From contig OU744446.1 of the NCBI GenBank assembly GCA_916610825.1, forward strand, positions 36,619,833 to 36,683,832: a stretch of 64,000 nt of DNA. Reading direction: 5' to 3'. The notes below the pieces were generated by a model. The model saw only the letters and a list, made by a program, of their open reading frames with translations. It was not told where the DNA came from and made no database searches. This document shows positions 54,662 through 64,000 of the stretch, piece after piece. Position numbers and translations under genes: made by a program. The stretch comes from Haliclystus octoradiatus. Taxonomy: Eukaryota > Cnidaria > Staurozoa > Stauromedusae > Haliclystidae. Each line of letters opens with the position of its first letter. Within the stretch, counting starts at the first letter, position 1.

Positions 54662-56648
54662 CTATTTTCCGGTGGTTCGACGACGACGCCAAAATACTCT
54701 GCGTCTGATAAGTCGGCGACGGAAGAGACGGCCATGGATAACTCGGCGACGGAAAAGACGGCGACGGAAGAGACCACCACGAAACAGAAACGGTTTAGGA
54801 TCAGCACTTTCATCTGAAAATTGAAAGAAATATTATTATTGCAACCGATTCAATTTCTAATATTCAGTAAAAAATGATCCAGGTGAAACAATTCGGCATT
54901 AAAAAGTATCAATCTTCTCAGATTTATACATCGTTAAGTACAAGTTCACACTATAGGAAAAGGCACGCATACAGCACAACCTATTTCATATAACTGTGGC
55001 TTTGTGTAGTCAAAATTTATGACTATCACTATCAAATGTATAATTTTGAATTCTTGCTGTGAAATTTCCGGTTTTCAGCTGTGAAACAAGAAAACATTCT
55101 ACTGTGAGGCACCGAAATCGTATTTTTAATGCAAGATGCCAGTAAATAATACATTTTTGGCAATTTTGGGGTATTGTTACCAGTAAAACTTTCAGTTTTG
55201 GGGTACTAGTGGGATTTTGAAATGGCACACCCCCTACACACTGTCCTAATCAAATCACACAAATCGAATGTTCGAGACAGAGCGGCCGCCCGAAAAACTC
55301 AGTGACATACGGTTTCCAGTCAAACTTTCATATTCTTATATGATTTAGATTTAACGTGTTTACAACTGACGTTACCTTGCTCTGCTAAGGCGGAAAGTTC
55401 TTCTTCGTTTGGGGTGTTTTGTTCTTCGTCATATTCTTCATCACCTTCAATAAGATATTAATTATATAGTTCCCAAATGTCAAACATTAATGGATAGTGG
55501 ATATACAACCGTAACCAGCTCCACAATTAATTTAGTTAATCACGTAGATATTCAGCCCTTCAGCCGGGAACGCGCATGCCATATACACCGTACTTCTTGC
55601 CACCTTCACAATTCGTTAGCAGGACTTCAGCTACTCTTACGAGCAATACAACATCAGAAGGCCTATTTAGGTGTCCCTTCTCATGGACGAAACACGTGTC
55701 ACACTCACACAAGCCCCACGACCTTCTATATTACTGCGTAATTGGTTAATTGTGAATGACATTGAAATGCTATTTTTAAATTTAAACCTACCTCCATCTT
55801 CTTGATCATTTTCGAGATCATCATTCATAGGCTCTAAAATAATAACAAAAATTATTTTAATACACTGACACAAGCCCCACGACCTTACTGCGTAATTGGT
55901 TAATTGTGAATGACATTGAAATGCTATTTTTAAATTTAAACCTACCTCCATCTTCTTGATCAAATTCGAGATCATCATTCATAGGCTCTAAAATAATAAC
56001 GAAAATTAACGTCCTGTCGGCTCCAGGAGGATTGATACGGGTTAAAGGAGCAAAAATGACCGGCAGGCGCTACGCACTTAGGATCACGTGCACGCTTATT
56101 GTTATAACACCATGTTCATTGTTGACATGAATTTTATTACAAGTTAGGCCTGCGTATAACAATTGTTTCAAAGCGAGACGGTTGAATTACGCTAAGCATA
56201 AATTCAACTTGTGCTCGCAGCGGTCGCCGGTCAATTTTGCCCCTTTAATGGTTTTGTATCAAGCGTACAAATATGTATCAGTAAGTTTCCACTTAATAAT
56301 TGTCTAATAAAAGTAAGCGATAAAATAGATGTTGTTTGAGCTTTCAACATTGCTTATATCATCTTCAGAATTTTTATTTAAAAAGAAAAATTATTTAAAA
56401 TACATGAGTTTAAAAATGCTAAAGTTGTTAATGTTAAAATGTTAATTTAACATGTTTAAACTCATGTACTTTAAATAATTTTTCTTTTTGAATAAACTTC
56501 TGAAGATGACATAACGTATAAAGCTCAAACATCGAAAGCTCAAACAACGTAATAAAAATATATTCATTCTAATAAATAGACAATTAAGCTTACCGGCCAT
56601 TGCAAGAGCTGCTCCAAAGAGCAATACAATTAGTAATGTTAGTTTCAT
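54662..56648 (-). CDS. precursor of an Arg-rich cationic peptide (putative antimicrobial peptide), 119 aa, five exons
   Basis: Exons: 56648-56594, 55987-55946, 55833-55792, 55444-55376 and 54813-54662. All introns are phase 1 and the total is exactly 120 codons with TAG. Exon 1 encodes signal peptide MKLTLLIVLLFGAALAMA. Exons 2-4 encode an acidic pro-region with about 24 Asp/Glu and no Lys/Arg (units EPMNDDLE...DQEDG twice, then DEEYDEEQ). Exon 5 begins DESADPKPF and then encodes a strongly basic region of two 15-residue repeats, GGLFRRRLFRRRVIH and GRLFRRRLIRRRVFW, followed by RRRRTTGK: 18 Arg with Leu, Phe, Val, Ile and Trp. Signal, anionic pro-piece and cationic amphipathic C-terminus is the layout of arminin-type antimicrobial precursors of Hydra; similarity is in layout, not proven homology. 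An acceptor-like TTTTTATCCACAG just before the ATG suggests a 5' UTR exon. Processing probably occurs near the DPKP junction (inference). Confidence 0.75.
55699..55987 (-). repeat. recent tandem duplication of an exon plus flanking intron
   Basis: Segments 55699-55833 and 55862-55987 are nearly identical, each with the 42-nt exon, its donor-side intron (CTACCTCCATCTTCTTGATC on plus) and the CACAAGCCCCACGACCTT motif. The exons differ by a codon (Phe versus Asn). Confidence 0.9.
56046..56244. mobile_element. 199-bp MITE with TTAA target duplication
   Basis: Second copy of the 5730-5928 element, bounded by TTAA (56042-56045, 56245-56248). It is in intron 1 of the cationic peptide gene. Confidence 0.85.
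56330..56560. repeat. snap-back element with CTGAAGA/GAAA cores (third hammerhead-like family)
   Basis: Arms around a centre near 56425 are inverted copies (TTTAAATAATTTTTCTTTTT). Each contains CTGAAGATGA. The left arm (minus) has stem II ATAT-AAGCA-ATGT and then TGAAAGCTC; the right arm has lost the GAAA. It is hammerhead-like, not complete. Confidence 0.4.
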
Positions 56649-57399
56649 CTGTGGATAAAAATATACAAATTGAAATTTATTAAAATTTATTATGTATTTT
56701 ATTTTGTCAACAATTGTGACAGGCAAATACAGGGAAAATTGTGGCTCCCACTTATGTAAAGCCGTCAAAAAAGTTACACTAGGTTATTAAGATAAAAGTT
56801 TTACAAACAAAATTACTACTCTAATATTTACAAGGCATTTAGAACTATCTAGCTAAGTTAAAAAGATTATAAGATAAAATTTAAAGGTTACGACATTTGT
56901 ACTAAAATATTTACAAGGCATTTAGATCTATGCTAGCTAAAGAACAGTACTGAGGTATATATTTAGAGATGGCCACATATCAAGATTATATGCTTACGAC
57001 AATAACTAACTGTACCTGGATAACTATATCTAGCTCATATTGATAATATCCGAAACAAAATAAATTATGGCATTATAAATGGAAGATTAAAAAAAAAAGG
57101 TTATTGCAAATATTTTCTATTAAATTTAGTCTTTATTGGACGTTTTCAAAATGTAGTGTTTAAATGTCATTTTATTTTATTTATTTACAATTTACTGTAA
57201 ACAGATTGTAGGACATGTATTTTGTTAGCACATCTTACCTTGTTTTCGAATCCAGATAACTTGAACCCTTTACGACCAAAAGTTTAACGCATATACCCTA
57301 TATTCTTAAATCTACCATTTATATACGCAGTTGAATTCTATAATAAAGAGTACATCTATTGAATTTTTATGAACTATTACTAGTACCGAGACTGCATGC

Positions 57400-58310
57400 T
57401 TTATTAATAATAGAATAATAGAATACTTTCGGAAGTGTATTGTTTAATCATAACTGTGCGTATATAGGAGAAATACAAACAACTAGGAACTTTTCTGGTC
57501 ATGCTGTTGCTTTTGATCAGTATATTTCAATAGGCAGCTTTATTTACGGAGACTGCTGAATTAGTAAGCAGCCAATAACGAATAATAGAATACTTTCGAA
57601 AGTGTATTGTTTAATCATATTTATTGTACGTAGCAGAAATGCGAACAACTAGGAACTTTTCTCATCATACTTTTATCTTTTATCAGTATATTTCAATAGG
57701 CAGCTTTATTTAATCTGATTGAGGAAGTGTAAATAGACGAATATAATATGATTGAGGTAGTGAATTGACCATAATACCATGTTGGTTTCATGGGGTTGAC
57801 TTCATTCTATATCAATAACTTGTGCGTAGGAGAAATACGAACAACTAGGAATTTTTCTCACCATACTTTCACCTTTTATCAGTACCCGCTAAACACATTA
57901 CGTCGTTTCGGATCCGGAACGACGTCGGAAATATTCGGTCTGAAAGACGAAGTACTGTTGACACTACAATACGTAATACGTAATTCCGGCCAAGTTCCGA
58001 CCCAATATTTCCGACTAAATTCCGACTGACTTCCGACCGGCAAACTTTCCGACCAAATTTCGATGGACTTCCGACCAGTTGAATTTACCCGACGAAATTT
58101 CGACGGAGTTCCGACCAATTAACTTTATCCGACCACGTTCCGACCAGTTCCGACTTACATCGTGGTCGGGTTTGGTTGGAACGACGTCATGTGTTTAGCG
58201 GGTATATTTCAATAGGCAGCTTTATCTTATCTGATTGAGGAAATGTATATAGACGAATATAATACGATTGAGGTAGTGAATTGACCATAATAACTTTGAT
58301 CATTCCAACA
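57400..58310 (+). repeat. three diverged tandem copies of a ~200-bp unit
   Basis: The unit AACAACTAGGAACTTTTCT ... CAGTATATTTCAATAGGCAG occurs from about 57477, 57643 and 57840. The second and third copies share AGACGAATATAATA and ATTGAGGTAGTGAATTGACC. The third copy is split by the element at 57885-58202. Confidence 0.8.
57885..58202. mobile_element. TA-inserting TIR element with internal TTCCGACC repeats
   Basis: Ends CCCGCTAAACACATTACGTC / GACGTCATGTGTTTAGCGGG. It is flanked by TA on both sides; sister copies of the host repeat read CAGTATATTTC at this point, an empty site. The inside holds about ten degenerate TTCCGACCAAATTTCGA-like units. Confidence 0.93.
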
Positions 58311-59454
58311 AGCATTTTACTTCCTTGTATACCTTAATACGATATGATATACGTTTTCAATTAACTATATATACTAGTATATAGGAGGGTGTTAGCCTAG
58401 CATACACTTATTATTAAATAACCGTAAAATCACTATTTTTAAATTAATAAATAATCAGCAGAAAAAGTTACGAAAATTCCAAATTTACAAATCCTTCATA
58501 AATCAATTTCATCGAAAGTGTTTTAAAGGCTGAGGAGCCAGCGTAATTACAACTTAGTTTATATTAAAAATAAGCTTCAGGAATGTTCAAAATCTTCTTT
58601 TAAAGTGTCATTTATTCTCTTATTAACATTCTGGACTGAAGAGTTGCGGCATGTAATAATTGGTTTTTATTTAAAATTTATATTCATATTTATCCGGAGG
58701 GTATTTCAATACTTTTTTACGGTGTGTGACTTGTGTGTCATTTCGAATATCTTGCTATGCTGTCATTTTGGCACCTCATAGAAGGTTTCCGCAGGAACCT
58801 AACAGCAGGATATTTTTCGGTATACATCTGCTGGAAACTTGAAATTTCAAGCAGGATTCCAAATTTGAAAATTACCCCAAAACTGACATCATGGTGGCAT
58901 AATGGCGTCAAAAAATATTGCACATCTCTGTATTGTGCCTATACAAAATTTCACGTTACTTAGTACGAAAATCAAAAGTTCATATATAGCTGAAGAAAAT
59001 AATCAACAAATTAATACTAATTACATAGACCAATTCAAGCGAAATTGTTTCAAAATTATAATATGTATTGCATTATTACGAAAATGATTCGAATAATCTG
59101 ATTGGTTTAGAGTCTGATGCTAAATCATCATAGCAAAGCAAGCTTCGAAAACACAATCGATCATTCAATTTGAACTTGAGATCACGAATGAGAATTTCCA
59201 ATTTGATCAGGAGTTTTCAAAAACAATTCATGAGCAAGAAGTAATGTAAATGCTCGTAAAAGTTGTGCTAATTATAATACAAATCTACATACTCGAGTCA
59301 CTTCACTGGAGGCGAAACCAAAGGCGAAAATCACTCGCGGAGGTTTGATGGTACTGATTAGTTGATATATAACTGATTTTCCAGATTGGGTTTGTAGAAA
59401 TGAAGAATTAATACATCGTATTATTAAATATTAATTATCATTTTGACTTTGTAG

Positions 59455-62400
59455 TTTTTGAAGGTGGAATGGAAGTTAAATACGATCAAATAACATGGCC
59501 AGATTATAGAAGAAAAGATTTATTTGACAAAGGAAAATGGAATGGAAGAAATGATACAATTCAATTACCATTTGCGAGTATTCCTGCTGGTAAGAACTTC
59601 GACTTCATGATAAATGGCAATGAATTATTTCATAAACAGGGGTGGCACCAGAGGGGGGCAGGGGGCTACAACCCCTCCGTCAGTGATGCTCAGCCCCCCA
59701 TCGGGGAAGACTAAACTTTCTGTCGGGAAATTTTTTTTAACAAATTTCGTAAAAATCAATAGGAATTAGCTCCATTCCAGGATTAGAGACTATTGCCAAA
59801 TTGTTTCTATGCAACGTGGAAATTTGGTATAGCCCCCTCGTCGGCGAAATCCTGGTGCCACCCCCGTCCATAAATGAGCATTTTTTCACATTATTTCCTT
59901 TCAGAAACATTCCTATATTCGTTTGTAATGTTCGACCATCTGTTAAGAAGTGCTGTTCTTGAAGAAGATGTTCGGTTGAAAAAAGCTTGGAGGTGATTAT
60001 AATTGACTCTTTATATTTGGACATCGTCTATAGTGAACTATCTGAAATTGAATGAGATTTATTTTACCCCCTTTGTTTGAGTGAAATAAGCTGATAAATA
60101 ACAACACTATTTATCGGGATGTATTGTCAGTGCCGCCGGAACCACAATACTGTTTAAGTAACTCTCTATGGAAGACATAAAAAATTCGGAAGCATGCATA
60201 TAGGCCAGGTAAGAGCCTCTATGCCATGTGCTCTACTCCATGAAACTGAAAATCACAGCCAGAACACGCTGTATGCTGAAGTTATGACGTAATCATAAAG
60301 AGTAAGGGTGTTTGCCGAACACATTATAGATTTCATTTCGTTACATGCTTCATTATCTCGCCCAATTGAGTTGCTGTAATAGTGGACAGGAATATATTGA
60401 CGGTTTTCTTCTGAAAAGGAATCTGGGTTGAATTCCATACTTTTGGTATATAGAATATTTGGGAACTCACCGAGTCTAAAATTGCCGAAAATTTTACCCA
60501 AATGTTTATTGGGGGGTTTATTTACGGCCGTAATTTGCGATCCTACTTTTCCCAATGTGTACGATGGTAAAGTAATTAAACATAACGTAAGATGTTGTAT
60601 GATATATTTTGGTAGATATCGTACATTTTCATGTCTTTAATATAATTTCATGTCTTTCATGTCATTACAAATATTATTTTCTACATAGAGATGAGAGTCC
60701 AATTATCAATGGTGTCTACATAGATTTGTCTATTGAACGTGATTTATTCTATAAATCATTGTTGCAAATCAATTCTGCTATTATTTCATTGGCTATCTCA
60801 CCACCTACTAGAAAGAGTTTACCATCTGAAATAATCATAACACTTAATCATTTAGATGTAAGTCTACTTTTTAATTATTCATCTCTAATTATGTTCTCAT
60901 TAATTACTGACTGTATTATATTCAACATATCAGGAAACTATTGTTCTCTATTCAAGAAACCAAACATTTTTTTTCGTCCCTTTATATCAAAAGTATAGAA
61001 CTAGCCCTATATAGATGCTAGAATTAGTTATTTCACTTAGAGGTGAGAGACACGTCGTCGAAAAAAGCAATAAATGGTACCAAAATGCTCCCTGTGTCAC
61101 ACCATAATGATCTCTCTGATAATCTCTATATAAATATAAACTCTGATTCTGAATTTTCCTTCTTTGTCTGTTTTTTCTGATAAGTATGATGCAATCAAGT
61201 CGTATGCAGTGCGTCCAATGTAATATCTTGTTATTATTCTTAATAGTAGCATCTTATGGTCCACAGTGTCAAAAGCAAATGATAGGTCTAATAGCAAGAG
61301 AATGACAGATTTGTTGATATCTAAAGCTTTTAGTATGTCATTGTGCCCTTGAGAAGAGTTGTTTCAGTACTATGGTTTTCTTTATAAGTTGATACTGAAC
61401 ACAAATTTTGTTCCAGCAGACCTGAATTTAAGATGTCAGCTTTGAAGTCGACCTTTTTATTATTTGATAGTGAATTTTCTTCTGAGGAAAATGTCGATTC
61501 CCTACCTTCAACTTTAGGCTTTCAGCAAGATAATCTGATATTCTGGGATCATGTACATCAATGCTAGATACTAGATTGTGACCAGATCTTGACAGGATGA
61601 GATCAATTGTGAAGCGATCCTTCCAATGAAAGCCATTGATCTCCGCTATATAGGGCCATGGTGTCTAATTTATTTTCAACCACACATTTTTTATCTGCGA
61701 AGCTTTGCTACCATAATAATAATACCATCAGTAAAATCTCCTTTTTCTCTAGACCAATATGATGAAGCCATGGTGTGTCTATTGGCAACAACTGGAAGGA
61801 CAAAGGTACGGTTAGAATATATAAGCCAAACAATTCCAACATTGTCTCAGCATAATTTCGTGAGGGCATAAAATTGACCATCGTGCCTTGCAGGCCACAA
61901 GTAGTGTGTGAGTATGTGTGACATTCATTTGTTTTGTGTAGTGTAGTAAATCAGTGCATATTCGATGGGCAGCCACGTGACAGATCGCAAAGGCCGCCGG
62001 TCAATTAATTCCGTCGAGCATAGTAAGAATAGCTCAAGGACAGTTCTTATTGATAGTAATTTTACCCTAGATTACTTACAAAAATATAGTCTATAGCAAA
62101 CAGAATTTACTTGTTTAAAGCCATTCTTGTTTCTATAAAAATAATGTTATTTTTGTTTTGTTGTTCAAACATTTTGCGTTTGCACTTCTGACCCGTTTGA
62201 AAGATTTGAAACTTGAATTCATAGAGAAATTACTTGCGATTTATCAACAAGAAAACATTTTCTTAAACAACAATAAAACTTTTCCGATTTTCTTGTTTTG
62301 GGTATAAATTTCCTTGAGATCCTATTTGATATAGTAAGATTTCTCACACGAAGAAATATATCTCATCTTCATGGATTTTCATTTCCACGTGCTCTACGGG

Positions 62401-64000
62401 AGATCAACATCAATGTTGAGCAAATGTTGAGCAAATGTTGAGCAAATGCTGAGCAACGGTTGAGCAAATGTTGCGTTCATTCAGCCAGGGCTTACCTCAA
62501 CCATCCCAAACCATATATATAATCCAATGTTTTTGATCAGAGGTTTGGAAGGCAGAGGATATTGGACGAATTTTGGCATGACAGTTGTTCGTACATCGAA
62601 GACATCAACAATATGCTCTAGCACTCATTTATCAACATTTGCTATCTTAATGGAACCATTTTTTGAAGAGGTAAGTAAATCGTAGTATAAATTATCCAAA
62701 TCCTAACAACAACAGCAATAATAATTAAAATAATCTTTATTCAATCTTGTTTTGATTAATACATTTACGAATATAGATTGTAAAAGGGGGGTTACAAGAA
62801 CTGACAGTGGTGTGCCACTTATAGAAAAATCCACTTACCCGAAAAGTTGCACAAAGAAGAAAAACGACACACAAAAGCCAATATACTTTTGCATCCAATT
62901 GTATAGCCATTTTAACACTGCTACTCGTATTAAATTTTTAAAATAGTACTGATGGGAAATCATCGTATTGCTGTCATTTGTCCCCCTCTATGATCATAAC
63001 AATCAAGCATCTCATGTTTAACTGGTAGCTCAGTGGCAGAGTGTCCGCTCTATGTGCGGGAGACCGAGGTTCGAATCCTCGTCGGTGCACACATGTTCAA
63101 ATGCTGCGATGGACTTCGCTTATGAGGAGGAAATTTCTATCAGTATATTTTTCACGACTCAAGTGCAGCTATGGCCAATTACTTTGGTCCAAACGAAGTT
63201 CAACTCATCTTCCTAGGGAGCAAACAAAAAAAAAAAAAAAAAATCTCATGTTTAACCCACTTAATGCCAATAGTTATTGGAGTTTTGAATATAACACAAA
63301 TTATAAAGTCAAAAATCAGATGACCATGTTTGCTACTTGCCAAGGCAATCATCAGGCAATCAATTCAATCCTGAATGAATGAAGATTGATCGTCTTATTT
63401 TTGACTTTATATTTTATATATTATGTGACTGTTTTTATTAAGGACATTTTTAAAATTACTGATCGTCATTATTCGTATATATATTCGTATTCAGAACATA
63501 TTTGAAGTTTCTATGGTATCATAGGTCATTAGTTTCGGAACGTTAATTGGAACTTTGAACGATCATCGGTTAGAGCTAGAGTTTTTTTAGATTTTCAATA
63601 TTCATTGTTGTTTTCATAGTTTTTTTTTAGATTTCCCCTTATATGGACTTTAACATATTCAAGATCAATTAGTTCAATTTCTAGGCTTTGTACGTAATTT
63701 ACCTTGGATTTTAGTTTCTTCAATCTGCAGTATTTTATTTACTATTTAATGTACATTCGACTCACAAAGGGATAGCAATTTTTACTATAAATTTGTAATT
63801 TTATAATTAATAAATATTCACTTGAGAATGGCACAAGAAAATGTGCTGGAACGTTGTGAGAAATTAGTTGTGTTAATATTCTGTGTCAAAATTAATTGGT
63901 GATATATTTGTTATAATTATGCAGGATTCCGTTCTTGGAGATCCATTCATATTTGCTTCATCTGTAATGACTATCATTTCTATTATAATTCTGGTCATCT
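59455..64000 (+). CDS. adhesion GPCR: GAIN/GPS region and start of TM1 (partial)
   Basis: Exons 59455-59589, 59905-59992, 60689-60857, 61753-61805, 62541-62670 and 63925 to the window edge join with consistent phases. The first four encode a GAIN-like beta-rich region (DTIQLPFASIPAG, ETFLYSFVMFDHLL, NSAIISLAISPP, EIIITLNHLD). Exons 4-5 encode the GPS motif: WCVYW ... GYWTNFGM ... TICSSTHLSTFAILM, with the HLS cleavage site. The last exon starts GDPFIFASSVMTIISIIILV, the first transmembrane helix. Adhesion GPCRs self-cleave at the GPS and signal through a tethered peptide. Two of the four usual GPS Cys are missing (Met in GxM, Ser in CxS). The N-terminal exons are not found in the window, and the rest of the 7TM lies beyond it. 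Confidence 0.85.
59637..59866. mobile_element. hAT-type MITE (CAGGGGTGGCACCAG ends)
   Basis: Ends CAGGGGTGGCACCAG / CTGGTGCCACCCCCG; duplication TTCATAAA / TCCATAAA (7 of 8). In an intron of the adhesion GPCR gene. Confidence 0.88.
61085..61690 (-). pseudogene. decayed non-LTR retrotransposon (endonuclease-RT junction and RT)
   Basis: The minus strand reads LDLILSRSGHNLVSSIDVHD, then PRISDYLAESLKL. Frameshifts follow, then LLDLSFAFDTVDHKMLLLRI, the RT palm motif region, and GVTQGAFWYHLLLF. Several stops and shifts show it is dead. Confidence 0.8.
62410..62470 (+). repeat. short tandem repeat TGTTGAGCAAA
   Basis: About five 10-11-bp units (ATGTTGAGCAAATGTTGAGC), the last ones diverged. Confidence 0.85.
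63021..63093 (+). repeat. tRNA-like pseudogene or SINE head
   Basis: GGTAGCTCAGTGGCAGAGTG, then GGTTCGAATCC. D, anticodon and T arms fold, but the acceptor strands (TAACTGG / GTCGGTG) pair poorly and the anticodon loop lacks U33, so it is not a working tRNA gene. Confidence 0.6.
63290..63420. repeat. decayed snap-back element (hammerhead family 1)
   Basis: On the minus strand, CTGATGATTGCCTTGGCAAG lacks the GAAAC box. Inverted ends AAAGTCAAAAATCAGATGA / GTCTTATTTTTGACTTTA match the elements at 6.0 and 27.7 kb. Confidence 0.5.

Noticed and set aside
54618-54824. Plus-strand Arg-rich open frame (68 codons)
   Set aside because: Antisense of the final exon of the cationic peptide gene; the minus-strand model has a signal peptide, matching phases and splice sites, while this frame has none.
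63021-63093. Functional tRNA gene
   Set aside because: Acceptor strands do not pair and the anticodon loop is non-canonical; likely a SINE head or tRNA pseudogene.

Overview
This is an AT-rich, intron-rich, repeat-dense animal nuclear genome window. Coding exons carry consensus GT/AG introns. Short secreted genes, a CAP protein ending in a ShKT domain, a single-PDZ NHERF and an acidic/cationic peptide precursor resembling Hydra arminins by layout all suggest an early-branching animal, most plausibly a cnidarian (inference; no search was run).

Layout. 0-7.2 kb: one exon of an unknown coiled-coil gene (minus) and a complete three-exon gene for a ~978-residue secreted beta-rich protein of unknown family (minus). 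7.2-14.2 kb: no gene seen, only SINEs, LINE ends, MITEs and hairpin elements. 14.25-15.09 kb: intronless NHERF-type PDZ/ERM-binding scaffold (minus). 15-22.6 kb: repeats, including the 3' part of a Penelope-like element (GIY-YIG region intact) with a hammerhead ribozyme motif in its tail, and a 1.23 kb perfect (AAT)n array. 22.9-26.1 kb: candidate short secreted peptide gene. 27.1-32.5 kb: CAP+ShKT secreted protein, six exons. 36-42.5 kb: DCAF7/WDR68, nine exons, introns full of hAT-type MITEs and SINEs. 44.1-45.1 kb: intronless 7TM receptor (minus). 46.5-52.7 kb: candidate Ser/Thr-rich secreted protein, six small exons. 54.7-56.65 kb: five-exon precursor of an Arg-rich cationic peptide (minus). 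59.5 kb to the right edge: GAIN/GPS region and start of TM1 of an adhesion GPCR, open at both ends.

Most promising observations: (1) the cationic peptide precursor (signal peptide, acidic pro-region with a freshly duplicated 42-nt exon, and a C-terminal peptide made of two 15-residue Arg-rich repeats), which looks like an undescribed antimicrobial peptide gene; (2) a set of hairpin elements whose two inverted arms each carry a hammerhead-ribozyme-like core, matching the tail of the Penelope-like element; (3) a GPS motif that has lost what should be one whole disulfide pair. Gene models were assembled by hand from splice signals and reading-frame phase; transcript data are absent. There is no operon-like organisation and no functional link between neighbouring genes is evident beyond several being secreted.
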